A DNA stretch of 64,000 bases from CAYZHM01 sp964478225 (GTDB taxonomy: Bacteria; Pseudomonadota; Alphaproteobacteria; Micavibrionales; Micavibrionaceae): the NCBI GenBank assembly GCA_964478225.1, contig CAYZHM010000006.1:1-64000 (forward strand), in the 5' to 3' direction. Shown here in pieces: positions 49,732 through 58,853 of the stretch. How positions within the stretch are numbered: position 1 is the stretch's first letter; each line of letters starts with the position of its first letter. The notes under the pieces were generated by a model. That model was given only the letters and a program-made list of their open reading frames with translations, had not been told where the DNA came from and did not search any database. A program made the translations under genes and the position numbers.

Positions 49732-52700
49732 ATGATTCCATCTGAGTTTATTCATTTGCACGTCCATTCGGCGTATTCGCTGGCTGAAGGGGCGATTCCG
49801 ATCAAGGATTTGGTCAAGCTGTGCGTTAAGGCCAAGATGCCGGCGGTCGCGGTAACGGACACCAATAATTTGTTCGGGGCACTTGAGTTTGCGATTGAAG
49901 CTCGTAAGTCTGGCATTCAGCCGATCATCGGCGCGCAGGTTCGGGTTGGTGAGCATGGGCATAAGGCGGTTTTGCTCGTGCAGGATAGTTCTGGATGGCA
50001 GAATCTTTCCCATCTTCTGAGCGCTGCCTATATGCAAGGCGATCAGGGCAATATTTATCTTTCCTTTGAAAATCTTGAGAAACACGGAGAGGGATTGATT
50101 TGTCTGTGTCGTGATTTGCAGGCATTTGAAGCCTTGCACCGGGTTTTTGCTGACCGGTTTTATATAGCGTTGGAGCGGCATGGCTTGCCAGAAGAAGGGC
50201 AGAGCGAAGAGGGCCTCATAACGTACGCGTACGATCATAATATTCCTTTGGTGGCGACGAATGATTGCTATTTCAAAGATAAGGAAGCGTATGAGGCTCA
50301 TGATGCGCTTTTGTGTATATCCGAGGGTCGATATGTTACAGAAGAGGATCGTCGGCGGGTCACGCCGGAGCATTATTTTAAGTCAGCTAAAGAAATGGTT
50401 GCTTTGTTTTCTGATATTCCTGAGGCTATTCAGAATACGGAAGTGATTGCAAGGCGTTGTTCGTTCTTGTTGGAGCCGATTGATCCAATTTTGCCGGCGT
50501 TTGAGACTTCGGGGGGGCGGAGCGAGATTGAGGAATTAAAGGCGCAGGCGGAAGATGGCTTGAAATGGCGTTTGTCTATAGCCAAGAAAGAGGGCGAGAA
50601 ACAGTATTTTGACCGTCTAGCGTTTGAGTTGGGTGTGATCGAGAGTATGGGGTATCCCGGTTACTTTCTTATCGTTTCGGATTTTATCAAATGGGCGAAA
50701 GACCACAATATTCCTGTGGGGCCGGGCCGGGGATCGGGCGCGGGTTCGGTTGTGGCGTGGTCGCTCAAGATTACTGACCTTGATCCGATAGAACTGGGGT
50801 TGCTGTTTGAGCGTTTTCTTAATCCGGAACGTATTTCCATGCCAGACTTTGATATCGACTTTTGTCAGGAGCGGCGCGACGAGGTGATCCGTTACGTGCA
50901 GGAAAAATACGGCCGTGACCGGGTGGCGCAGATCATTACGTTTGGAAAATTACAGGCACGAGCGGTGGTGCGCGATGTGGGGCGTGTGCTTCAGATGCCG
51001 TATGGGCAGGTCGACCGGATTGCCAAACTTATTCCGAACAACCCAGCCGATCCGAAGACGTTGCAAGAGGCGCTCGATGCTGATCCAGAGTTGCGGGCGG
51101 AACGGGAGAAAGATGAAGTCCAAGGCAAGCTGATTGATATCGCCTTGCAGCTTGAAGGGCTTTACCGCCATGCATCGACCCACGCGGCGGGGATTGTGAT
51201 TTCCGATAGGCCATTGCCGGAGCTTGTGCCGCTTTATCGTGACCCGAAATCGGACATGCCGGTGACGCAGTTTAACATGAAATATGTTGAGCAGGCGGGA
51301 TTGGTGAAGTTCGACTTTTTGGGCCTCAAGACGATGACCGTGGTGCAGAAGGCCGCGGAGATGATAGGCGGTATTGATCTGCTTCAAATTCCATTGGATG
51401 ACGCGAAGACCTATGAGCTTATGGCGCTGGGGGATACGGTCGGTGTGTTCCAGTTTGAAAGTTCGGGGATGAGGGACATGCTCCGTAAAGTTAAGCCTAG
51501 CCGCTTTGAGGACATTATTGCTCTTGGTGCGCTGTATCGTCCGGGGCCGATGGACAATATTCCTGCGTTTGTGAGCAACAAGGACGGCAAGACAGAGCCT
51601 GATTATATGCATCCGAAGTTGCAACCGCTTTTGGAAGAGACGTACGGCATTATGGTCTATCAGGAGCAGGTGATGGAGGCGGCGAAGGTTTTGGCGGGAT
51701 ATACGCTTGGCGGCGCGGATTTGCTTCGCCGTGCGATGGGAAAAAAGATCAAGTCAGAGATGGATGCGCAGCGCGCGATGTTTGTTGAAGGGGCGGCAGC
51801 GAATAATAATGTTCCGGCCAAGCAGGCGGAGTATATCTTCGGGCAGATTGAAAAGTTTGCGGGATATGGTTTTAACAAGTCGCATGCGGCGGCTTATGCG
51901 CTGATTGCGTATTGGACGGCGTGGCTGAAGGCCAATCATCCGTTGCAGTTTATGGCAGCGTCGATGACGCTTGATTTGGGGAATACCGACAAATTGGCGG
52001 TGTTTAAGCAGGATCTCGACCGGATGGGGATTTCGTTGTTTATCCCTGATGTTAATCAATCTGGCGTGGATTTTAAGGTGGAGGCCGAAGGTGTGCGTTA
52101 TGCGTTGGCGGCCTTGAAAGGCGTGGGCTATCAGGCGATGGATAATCTTGTCGCGGAGCGTGGGAAAGGCGGAGCATTCAAATCGATTGAAGATTTTGCC
52201 TCGCGGGTTGATGCGAAATCGATGAACAAGCGCCAGATGGAGCAATTGGCGCGGGCGGGGGCGTTTGATGCGCTGAATGACAACCGGGCGCAGATGGAGG
52301 CTTCGGCCGAGATGATTTTACGTCATGCGCATACTCTAGCGGATGAGAAGGCGAGCGGGCAGGTTAATTTGTTTGGTGATGAAGGGGGTGGATTGGGGCT
52401 GCCTGCTTTGCCTGAGGTCAAGAATTGGACGCCGCTGGAGAAGCTTGCGAATGAATTTGCGGCGGTTGGGTTTTATTTGTCGGCGCATCCGCTCGACAGC
52501 CGCGAGCAACAATTTGAGAATCTGGGTATTACGTCTTATACGCAATTGATGGCTGAGCTTGATAAGAAGTCGGCCGTGCGGGCGCAGGTGGCGGGTGTGC
52601 TTTTGAAGAAACAGGAAAAAATGTCGCAGAAAGGCAGCAAATATGCGTTTTTGCAGCTTTCTGATCCGACAGGGGTTTATGAGGTCACATTGTTTTCGGA

Positions 52701-53058
52701 GATTTTGCATGCGGCGCGGGATGATTTGGTGCCGGGGAATGCGTTGCTGCTGACGATTGAGGCGGAGCAGCGCGAAGACCAGGTGCGGATGACCTGTTCG
52801 AAGATAGCGCCACTGGACAAGGCGTTGGAGCATAAAATCCGTGAGATCCAGATTCATATGGAGAGCGCGGCGGCGGCAGGAAAAGTGAAAGAATTTCTAG
52901 ATATCGAAGGCAAAGGGAATTCGAAGGTCATGGTTTCTCTGTATCTGGCGGATGGTCGGCGGGCGCGGATGGAGTTGCCGGGGCGGTGGAATCTCAGCGC
53001 GCAGGCGCGGGAGATTATAAGGACGCAGGAGGGCGTTAAGGAGATCCTCGAGGCGTAG
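49732..53058 (+). CDS. dnaE: DNA polymerase III alpha subunit
   Basis: This is the replicative polymerase catalytic subunit. The PHP domain opens with H-L-H-V-H-S at residues 8-13. The palm motif P-D-F-D-I-D-F carries catalytic Asp374 and Asp376 (part of D372-F-D-I-D). A beta-clamp-binding and helix-hairpin-helix region follows and an OB-fold covers about 960-1040. At 1108 aa it is slightly shorter than the E. coli protein but complete. The lolC-lolD-dnaE order is normal for the group. Confidence 0.98.
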   Translation: MIPSEFIHLHVHSAYSLAEGAIPIKDLVKLCVKAKMPAVAVTDTNNLFGALEFAIEARKSGIQPIIGAQVRVGEHGHKAVLLVQDSSGWQNLSHLLSAAYMQGDQGNIYLSFENLEKHGEGLICLCRDLQAFEALHRVFADRFYIALERHGLPEEGQSEEGLITYAYDHNIPLVATNDCYFKDKEAYEAHDALLCISEGRYVTEEDRRRVTPEHYFKSAKEMVALFSDIPEAIQNTEVIARRCSFLLEPIDPILPAFETSGGRSEIEELKAQAEDGLKWRLSIAKKEGEKQYFDRLAFELGVIESMGYPGYFLIVSDFIKWAKDHNIPVGPGRGSGAGSVVAWSLKITDLDPIELGLLFERFLNPERISMPDFDIDFCQERRDEVIRYVQEKYGRDRVAQIITFGKLQARAVVRDVGRVLQMPYGQVDRIAKLIPNNPADPKTLQEALDADPELRAEREKDEVQGKLIDIALQLEGLYRHASTHAAGIVISDRPLPELVPLYRDPKSDMPVTQFNMKYVEQAGLVKFDFLGLKTMTVVQKAAEMIGGIDLLQIPLDDAKTYELMALGDTVGVFQFESSGMRDMLRKVKPSRFEDIIALGALYRPGPMDNIPAFVSNKDGKTEPDYMHPKLQPLLEETYGIMVYQEQVMEAAKVLAGYTLGGADLLRRAMGKKIKSEMDAQRAMFVEGAAANNNVPAKQAEYIFGQIEKFAGYGFNKSHAAAYALIAYWTAWLKANHPLQFMAASMTLDLGNTDKLAVFKQDLDRMGISLFIPDVNQSGVDFKVEAEGVRYALAALKGVGYQAMDNLVAERGKGGAFKSIEDFASRVDAKSMNKRQMEQLARAGAFDALNDNRAQMEASAEMILRHAHTLADEKASGQVNLFGDEGGGLGLPALPEVKNWTPLEKLANEFAAVGFYLSAHPLDSREQQFENLGITSYTQLMAELDKKSAVRAQVAGVLLKKQEKMSQKGSKYAFLQLSDPTGVYEVTLFSEILHAARDDLVPGNALLLTIEAEQREDQVRMTCSKIAPLDKALEHKIREIQIHMESAAAAGKVKEFLDIEGKGNSKVMVSLYLADGRRARMELPGRWNLSAQAREIIRTQEGVKEILEA

Positions 53059-53067
53059 CTTTTTTCC

Positions 53068-53096
53068 TTGCAATCCCTGTCCAAAACCCCTATAAA
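53068..53096 (+). promoter_or_regulatory. predicted promoter of rpsB-tsf
   Basis: TTGCAA (53068-53073), a 17-base spacer and TATAAA (53091-53096). A leader of about 105 bases follows before rpsB. It contains a small hairpin CCGAA-TTC-TTCGG near 53.13 kb and may hold an S2 autoregulatory site. Confidence 0.6.
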
Positions 53097-53209
53097 CCCG
53101 GTCAATACTAACTAAATTCACATGCGCGGGCCGAATTCTTCGGTGTTTCCTGAGTTAAGGGAACTTCCATCAGCCCCGCAGAGGACATAACTGAAGAAAG
53201 GACTAAATC

Positions 53210-53989
53210 ATGGCATTGCCTGAATTTACAATGAAGCAGCTTTTGGAAGCTGGAGTACACTTTGGACACCACACACGTCGTTGGAACCCTAAGATGCGTC
53301 AGCATATTTTCGGTGTTCGTAACGGCGTTCATATCATCGATTTGCAGCAAACTGTGCCGATGTTGAATGACGCATTGAAGGCAATGCGCGACATCGTTGC
53401 GAATGGCGGCCGTGTTTTGTTCGTTGGAACGAAGCGTCAGGCGCGTGAGAAAATCGCGGAAAGCGCGAAGCGTTGCGGTCAATATTACGTGAACCACCGT
53501 TGGTTGGGCGGGATGATGACCAACTGGCAGACGATTTCGAATTCGATTGCCCGTTATCATGAACTTGAGAAGCTTTTGAATAACCCTGCGGAGACAGCGG
53601 TTCGTACGAAGAAAGAGCTTTTGATGATGACTCGTGAGCACGAGAAGCTTCAGATGACAATCGGCGGAATTAAGGACATGGGCGGCAAGCCTGATGCGCT
53701 GTTTGTGATCGACGTATCGCAGGAAGACATTGCAATCAAGGAAGCCAACAAGCTTGGTATTCCAGTGTTTGCGGTTGTTGACACAAATTCTGATCCGGTT
53801 GGCGTTGATTATGTTATTCCAGGGAATGACGATGCGCTGCGTGCGATTGATCTTTATTGTGACCTGATTGCCGATACTGTTTTGGATGGTTTGAAGGCTG
53901 AATTGAATAAAGGCGGCGTGGTTGCGGGCAAGGGTGCGGATGAGGACTCTGACGAGGACGAGCCGCCAGCAAAAGCAGCAAACGCTTAA
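53210..53989 (+). CDS. rpsB: 30S ribosomal protein S2
   Basis: This is a small-subunit ribosomal protein that helps recruit S1. The signature G-V-H-F-G-H-H-T-R-R-W-N-P-K-M lies at about 15-29, and later G-T-K-R-Q-A and I-D-L-Y-C-D-L-I are typical. The 259-aa protein ends in an acidic tail. AAGAAAGGAC lies just before the ATG. rpsB-tsf-pyrH-frr is the common bacterial order. Confidence 0.98.
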   Translation: MALPEFTMKQLLEAGVHFGHHTRRWNPKMRQHIFGVRNGVHIIDLQQTVPMLNDALKAMRDIVANGGRVLFVGTKRQAREKIAESAKRCGQYYVNHRWLGGMMTNWQTISNSIARYHELEKLLNNPAETAVRTKKELLMMTREHEKLQMTIGGIKDMGGKPDALFVIDVSQEDIAIKEANKLGIPVFAVVDTNSDPVGVDYVIPGNDDALRAIDLYCDLIADTVLDGLKAELNKGGVVAGKGADEDSDEDEPPAKAANA

Positions 53990-54028
53990 GTTATAAATCA
54001 GAAACGAATAGACAAAAGGAAAGAGACA

Positions 54029-54937
54029 ATGACTCAGATTACAGCTTCTATGGTTAAAGAACTTCGCGAAAAGACAGGCGCGGGTATGATGGATGCCAAG
54101 AATGCGTTGACACAAAATGGCGGCGATATGGAGGCCGCGGTTGATTGGCTTCGTAAAAAAGGACTGGCGAAAGCCGAGAAGAAATCTAGCCGTACTGCTG
54201 CGGAAGGTCTTGTGGCGATTGCCGTAAACGGAACCAAAGGTGTTGTGGTTGAGATCAATTCCGAGACGGACTTTGTGGCGCGTAACGAAGAGTTTCAGAC
54301 TTTCGTGAAGAACGTTGCGAATATTGCTTTGGGCGTTGATGATGTTGAGGCTTTGAAGTCTGCGGATTTCGGCGGCAAGTCTGTTGCTGATACGCTGACA
54401 GATCTGATTGCTAAAATCGGTGAGAATATGGCGATCCGCCGTATGCAGAAACTCAGCGTTTCCAAAGGGGCGATTGTTTCTTACATGCACGGAGCTTTGG
54501 CTGATGGTCTTGGCAAGATTGGTGTTCTTGTTGCATTGGAAGGCAATGGGGATGCGGCGAAGCTTGAAGAAACTGGCAAGCAGGTTGCCATGCACGTTGC
54601 GGCGGCGTTTCCACAGGCGTTGGATAGAGACGGTGTTGATGTCTCTGCCATGCAGCGTGAGCGTGAGATCCTGAAGCAGCAAGCGATCGATAGCGGTAAG
54701 CCAGCGGACATTGCCGAGAAGATGGTCGAAGGCCGTATGCGTAAATATTACGAAGAAGTTTGCCTTCTTGAGCAAATTTATGTGATTGATGGCGAAAGCA
54801 AGGTTTCCGACATCGTGGCCAAGATTGGCGGCGATACGAAGCTGACCGGCTATGCCCGCATGCAGCTTGGTGAAGGCATCGAGAAGGAATCTGAGGACTT
54901 TGCTGCGGAAGTGGCGAAGACGGCGGCCAGCGCTTAA
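54029..54937 (+). CDS. tsf: elongation factor Ts
   Basis: EF-Ts regenerates EF-Tu-GTP. The N-terminal UBA-like domain has K-E-L-R-E-K-T-G-A-G-M-M-D-A-K at about 9-23, and the core contains the T-D-F-V-A-R-N motif. The length of 302 aa is normal. It ends just before a strong terminator that separates it from pyrH. Confidence 0.98.
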   Translation: MTQITASMVKELREKTGAGMMDAKNALTQNGGDMEAAVDWLRKKGLAKAEKKSSRTAAEGLVAIAVNGTKGVVVEINSETDFVARNEEFQTFVKNVANIALGVDDVEALKSADFGGKSVADTLTDLIAKIGENMAIRRMQKLSVSKGAIVSYMHGALADGLGKIGVLVALEGNGDAAKLEETGKQVAMHVAAAFPQALDRDGVDVSAMQREREILKQQAIDSGKPADIAEKMVEGRMRKYYEEVCLLEQIYVIDGESKVSDIVAKIGGDTKLTGYARMQLGEGIEKESEDFAAEVAKTAASA

Positions 54938-54965
54938 TTAGGATCTAAATTTTAATTTTTTGATG

Positions 54966-54996
54966 AGCCGCGTTGCAAAAGACGCGGCTTTTCTTT
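54966..54996 (+). terminator. rho-independent terminator after tsf
   Basis: A perfect 8-bp stem (AGCCGCGT / ACGCGGCT) with an 8-base loop is followed by TTTTCTTT. It lies inside the open frame upstream of pyrH and so argues for the later pyrH start. Confidence 0.9.
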
Positions 54997-55031
54997 ATGT
55001 TGGTGCAGTTTTATTCGCATTTGAAAGAGCC

Positions 55032-55781
55032 ATGTCTATGTCCAAAGCCGTTAAGAATCCTGCCAGTTTGAACGCCTACAAGCGTGTGATGTTGAAAATG
55101 TCAGGCGAAGTGCTGATGGGGGAGCAGGAATTTGGCCTTAATCCCGATACGGTGGCCCGTGTTGCGCAGGATATTAAAGACGTTGTGGAATCCGGGACGC
55201 AGGTTTGTGTTGTGGTTGGGGCGGGGAATATATTCCGCGGCGTTTCAGGCGCTTCGCAGGGCATGGACCGGACGACGGCTGATTATATGGGGATGTTGGG
55301 GATTGTGATTAATGCGCTGGCGTTGCAGAACGCGCTGGAGCATGCGGGTGTTCCGACCCGGGTGCAGTCGGCGATCCGTATGGATTCAATTTGTGAGCCT
55401 TACATTCGCCGCCGCGCGATGCGCCATATGGAAAAAGGACGCGTTGTTATTTTTGCGGCGGGGACTGGTAACCCGTACTTTACGACCGATACAGCAGCGG
55501 CGTTGCGGGCCTCAGAAATGGATTGTGATGCGCTGTTTAAAGGCACGAAGGTGGACGGTGTTTATTCAGCCGACCCGATGAAGGACAAGAACGCGACGCG
55601 TTTTGACCGGATCAGTTTTATTGACGTGTTGACCAAAGATTTAAAGGTTATGGATGCGACGGCGATATCGCTGGCGCGTGAGAATAATATTCCAATTATT
55701 GTGTTTTCTATCCGGGAAAAGGGAAACTTTGCCAAGGTTTTGAGAGCTGAAGGCAAGTTTACAATCGTTTCGAACTCTTAG
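55032..55781 (+). CDS. pyrH: uridylate kinase
   Basis: PyrH phosphorylates UMP to UDP in pyrimidine synthesis. It is an amino-acid-kinase fold with K-M-S-G-E near the start, the G-A-G-N-I-F-R-G motif, and the Asp-containing loop A-D-P. I take ATG 55032, giving 249 aa. The open frame begins further upstream but crosses the tsf terminator, so those residues are not real. It stands between tsf and frr as usual. Confidence 0.96.
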   Translation: MSMSKAVKNPASLNAYKRVMLKMSGEVLMGEQEFGLNPDTVARVAQDIKDVVESGTQVCVVVGAGNIFRGVSGASQGMDRTTADYMGMLGIVINALALQNALEHAGVPTRVQSAIRMDSICEPYIRRRAMRHMEKGRVVIFAAGTGNPYFTTDTAAALRASEMDCDALFKGTKVDGVYSADPMKDKNATRFDRISFIDVLTKDLKVMDATAISLARENNIPIIVFSIREKGNFAKVLRAEGKFTIVSNS

Positions 55782-55798
55782 TTTAAGGGAGAATAATT

Positions 55799-56356
55799 AT
55801 GTCAGCTTATAGCAAGGCCGATCTTGAGCGCCGTATGAATGGGGCTGTTGATGTGTTGCAGACGGAATTTGCAGGACTGCGGACGGGGCGTGCGACAACC
55901 AGTTTGCTGGATCCGATTACTGTTGAGGTTTATGGCTCGAAAATGCCGATTAATCAGGTTGCGAGCATTACTGCGCCTGAGCCGCGTATGTTGACCGTAC
56001 AGGTTTGGGATGCGGGCAATGCGAAGGCCGTTGAGAAGGCCATTCGGGATGCGGGATTGGGGCTGAACCCGCAAGGCGAAGGTAGCCTTATTCGTATTCC
56101 TATTCCAGACCTAAACCAGGAACGCCGTACAGAATTGACGAAGGTTGCCGGTAAGTATGCGGAAGCGGCAAGGATTGCTGTGCGGAATGTGCGTCAGGAC
56201 GGTATGCAGACTTTGAAGCGTGCGAAGAACGATGGTGATATTTCTGAGGACGAGCAAAAACGAAGTGAGGATGAGGTCCAGAAATTGACCGATAAGGCCA
56301 TCCAAAAAATTGACACAATGTTGTCTGATAAAGAGAAAGACATTATGACGGTTTGA
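55799..56356 (+). CDS. frr: ribosome recycling factor
   Basis: RRF splits post-termination ribosomes together with EF-G. The 185-aa length and the family blocks A-G-L-R-T-G-R-A and I-R-D-A-G-L-G-L-N-P are typical. The rest is a three-helix bundle. AAGGGAG precedes the ATG. It is 17 bases after pyrH. Confidence 0.98.
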   Translation: MSAYSKADLERRMNGAVDVLQTEFAGLRTGRATTSLLDPITVEVYGSKMPINQVASITAPEPRMLTVQVWDAGNAKAVEKAIRDAGLGLNPQGEGSLIRIPIPDLNQERRTELTKVAGKYAEAARIAVRNVRQDGMQTLKRAKNDGDISEDEQKRSEDEVQKLTDKAIQKIDTMLSDKEKDIMTV

Positions 56357-56361
56357 TCTTT

Positions 56362-57057
56362 ATGGATGATTTACCAAGGCACATTGCGATTATTATGGAC
56401 GGGAATGGCCGCTGGGCGCAGGCCCGTGGTTTGCCGCGCGTGGCCGGGCACAAACAGGGAGCGGAAGCGACACGCCGTGTAGTGGAGGCTGCGGCCGAGC
56501 TTGGGATTGAATATCTAACCCTTTTTGGATTTTCTTCGGAGAACTGGAGCAGGCCAGAGAATGAAGTGAGTGAGCTGATGAAGCTGCTGCGGCATTATTT
56601 GCGTTCGGAGACGGCCGAGCTGCATAAGAATGGCGTAAAGCTTAGGGTTATCGGAAATCGTTATGAGCTTGACGCGGATATTGTCGAGTTGATTGAAAAT
56701 GCGGAAAAGCTTACAGCGGAGAATACGAGGATTACGCTTATTATCGCCCTTAATTATGGCGGACGGAGAGATATTCTTGATGCGGCGTTTAAGGCGCGTG
56801 GTGATGATTTTGAATCGTTCCAGAAATCGTTTGAAAGCCATATCAGTACGGCGGGGGTTCCTGATCCTGATATTTTGATCCGGACAAGTGGAGAGATGAG
56901 AATTTCAAATTTCCTTTTGTGGCAATGTGCGTATGCCGAGTTTGTTTTTACGGGGACGTTGTGGCCTGATTTTGATCGTAAGGGGCTCGAGGACGCGCTT
57001 GCCGAGTATGTGGGGCGTGATCGACGTTTTGGTGGGATCAAGCAGGCCAAAGGTTGA
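56362..57057 (+). CDS. uppS: undecaprenyl diphosphate synthase (cis-prenyltransferase)
   Basis: The enzyme makes the C55 lipid carrier for peptidoglycan and O-antigen. The signature I-I-M-D-G-N-G-R-W-A has the catalytic Asp at residue 13, and the C-terminal R-T-S-G-E-M-R-I-S-N-F-L-L-W-Q block is complete. ATG at 56362 is five bases after the frr stop. The length of 231 aa is normal. Confidence 0.97.
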   Translation: MDDLPRHIAIIMDGNGRWAQARGLPRVAGHKQGAEATRRVVEAAAELGIEYLTLFGFSSENWSRPENEVSELMKLLRHYLRSETAELHKNGVKLRVIGNRYELDADIVELIENAEKLTAENTRITLIIALNYGGRRDILDAAFKARGDDFESFQKSFESHISTAGVPDPDILIRTSGEMRISNFLLWQCAYAEFVFTGTLWPDFDRKGLEDALAEYVGRDRRFGGIKQAKG

Positions 57058-57060
57058 CGC

Positions 57061-57741
57061 ATGGACAAAGCCGATCAAAAAAATCTTAAAATACGAATTC
57101 TTTCTGCTGCAATTATCATTCCTTTTGTTTCCGCCGCTATTTACATGGGCGGCGTTTTTTATGCGGCGTTGATCTGTCTTTTCGCTTTTGCAGCGTTGTA
57201 TGAATGGAACATGTTGGCGTTTGAAACAAAGAACAGAAATGTTCTTGTTGTCGTTGGCTTTTTGTATATTTCTGTTTGCGGCGTTTTGTTGTGGTACATG
57301 CGTGCTTTTGGCTGGGAGTTTGTGCTTGTCTTCTTTGTTTCAATTTGGGCCAGTGATACGGGCGGATATTTGTTCGGCAAGTTCTTAAAGGGGCCTAAAC
57401 TTTTGCCTTCTGTAAGTCCGAACAAGACATGGTCCGGGTTGATTGGTGCCTGTGTGGGGCCATTGTTAATCAGCACGATTGTTTACGGGTTTTTGGATGG
57501 CGGTTTGCAATGGTTTCCATCGGGGGGGTGGATTGTTTTTTATGCGGCGGTTGTTGGTATTTCAGGTCAGGTTGGCGATTTGTTGATTTCAAAATTTAAA
57601 CGGATGGCGCAGGCCAAGGATGCAGGAACTATTATACCGGGTCATGGTGGGGTGCTGGACCGTATAGATTCTTTGCTGATGGCGACGTTTTTTATCTCTG
57701 TTTATCTGTTTTATTTTCTTGCCAATTATTTTGCATCATGA
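57061..57741 (+). CDS. cdsA: phosphatidate cytidylyltransferase
   Basis: CdsA forms CDP-diacylglycerol, precursor of all phospholipids. It is a membrane protein with about six helices and the C-terminal signature G-H-G-G-V-L-D-R-I-D-S-L. At 226 aa it is at the short end of the family, as in several Alphaproteobacteria. It follows uppS by 3 bases and overlaps dxr by 4. Confidence 0.95.
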   Translation: MDKADQKNLKIRILSAAIIIPFVSAAIYMGGVFYAALICLFAFAALYEWNMLAFETKNRNVLVVVGFLYISVCGVLLWYMRAFGWEFVLVFFVSIWASDTGGYLFGKFLKGPKLLPSVSPNKTWSGLIGACVGPLLISTIVYGFLDGGLQWFPSGGWIVFYAAVVGISGQVGDLLISKFKRMAQAKDAGTIIPGHGGVLDRIDSLLMATFFISVYLFYFLANYFAS

Positions 57742-58850
57742 GCATTTCCAAAACCATTAATATCCTTGGTGTGACTGGATCAATCGGTCAGGCCGTTTGT
57801 GATGTTATTGCCGCCAATCCCGGGATGTTTGACGTTGATGTGATTACCGCGCATACGGATGAGCATGGGCTGCTTGAGGCTGCGAAACGGCTTGGAGCCA
57901 AGCAATCGATTTTGACCTCGCGGGAGGTACTGGTTCTCGAGAGGCCGGTTGATATTACGGTTTGTGCGATTGTGGGCATGGCCGGGTTGCCGAGTATGAT
58001 GCAGGCGATCGAGACATCGAAAATCGTTGCGATTGCAAACAAGGAGCCCTTGGTGGCGGCGGGGCCTTTGGTTCTTGAGAATGCGAAGCGGCATGGCACA
58101 ACGTTATTGCCTATCGATAGTGAGCATAATGCGGTTTTTCAGGTTTTTGATGAGAAAAATCGTCAAGGGATTGAAAAGATAGTTTTGACGGCCTCGGGCG
58201 GGCCATTCCGGGCATGGACAAAAGAAAAGATGGCCAATGCGACTGTTGAGGAGGCATTAAAGCATCCGACATGGTCGATGGGGGATAAAATCAGCATTGA
58301 TAGTGCGACGATGGCGAATAAGGCTTTAGAAATCATCGAAGCGCACTATTTATTTGGAGTGAAACCATCGCAAATTGAGGTTGTTGTTCATCCGCAGTCG
58401 GTTGTGCATTCATTGGTGCAGTATTCGGATGGGTCGATTTTAACACAAATGGGGGCGAGCGATATGCGTACGCCTATCGCGTACGTCTTGGGGTATCCGG
58501 AGCGTATTCAGTCGGGGGGAGAGGTTCTTGATGTTCAATCGCTTTCTCAATTGACCTTTGAAGCGCCGGATCGGGAAAAATTTCCTTTTTTATCTATGGC
58601 CTATGAGTGTCTTGAACGCGGACCATACGCTTGTATTGTTTTGAATGCAGCCAATGAGGTGGCGGTTGATGCATTTTTAACCAAACGCATAGGATTTGGT
58701 GATATATTCAAAATTGTTCAAGATTGTCTTGATCAAACAGGGGCGCGGGACATACACTGCTTGGACGACGTCATGAAACTTGATCATGAGGTTCGTGCCA
58801 AGGTTCGGCAATCCATCGACATCAACACCAGAAAAGCAGCGGTATCTTAA
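57738..58850 (+). CDS. dxr: 1-deoxy-D-xylulose 5-phosphate reductoisomerase
   Basis: Dxr converts DXP to MEP, the first committed MEP-pathway step, with NADPH. The nucleotide motif G-V-T-G-S-I-G is near residue 11. The metal- and substrate-binding D-S-E-H-N-A and S-G-G-P-F blocks are present. The length of 370 aa is normal. With ispG at 9.4 kb this shows a working MEP route. Confidence 0.97.
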   Translation: MSISKTINILGVTGSIGQAVCDVIAANPGMFDVDVITAHTDEHGLLEAAKRLGAKQSILTSREVLVLERPVDITVCAIVGMAGLPSMMQAIETSKIVAIANKEPLVAAGPLVLENAKRHGTTLLPIDSEHNAVFQVFDEKNRQGIEKIVLTASGGPFRAWTKEKMANATVEEALKHPTWSMGDKISIDSATMANKALEIIEAHYLFGVKPSQIEVVVHPQSVVHSLVQYSDGSILTQMGASDMRTPIAYVLGYPERIQSGGEVLDVQSLSQLTFEAPDREKFPFLSMAYECLERGPYACIVLNAANEVAVDAFLTKRIGFGDIFKIVQDCLDQTGARDIHCLDDVMKLDHEVRAKVRQSIDINTRKAAVS

Positions 58851-58853
58851 GTT

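Noticed and set aside
53108..54775. Long open frame antisense to rpsB and tsf (555 codons)
   Set aside because: It lies exactly opposite two highly conserved genes, has shadow-type composition and no domain.
54960..55031. Upstream TTG start for pyrH
   Set aside because: It would translate through the tsf terminator hairpin, and the sequence there shows no resemblance to PyrH.
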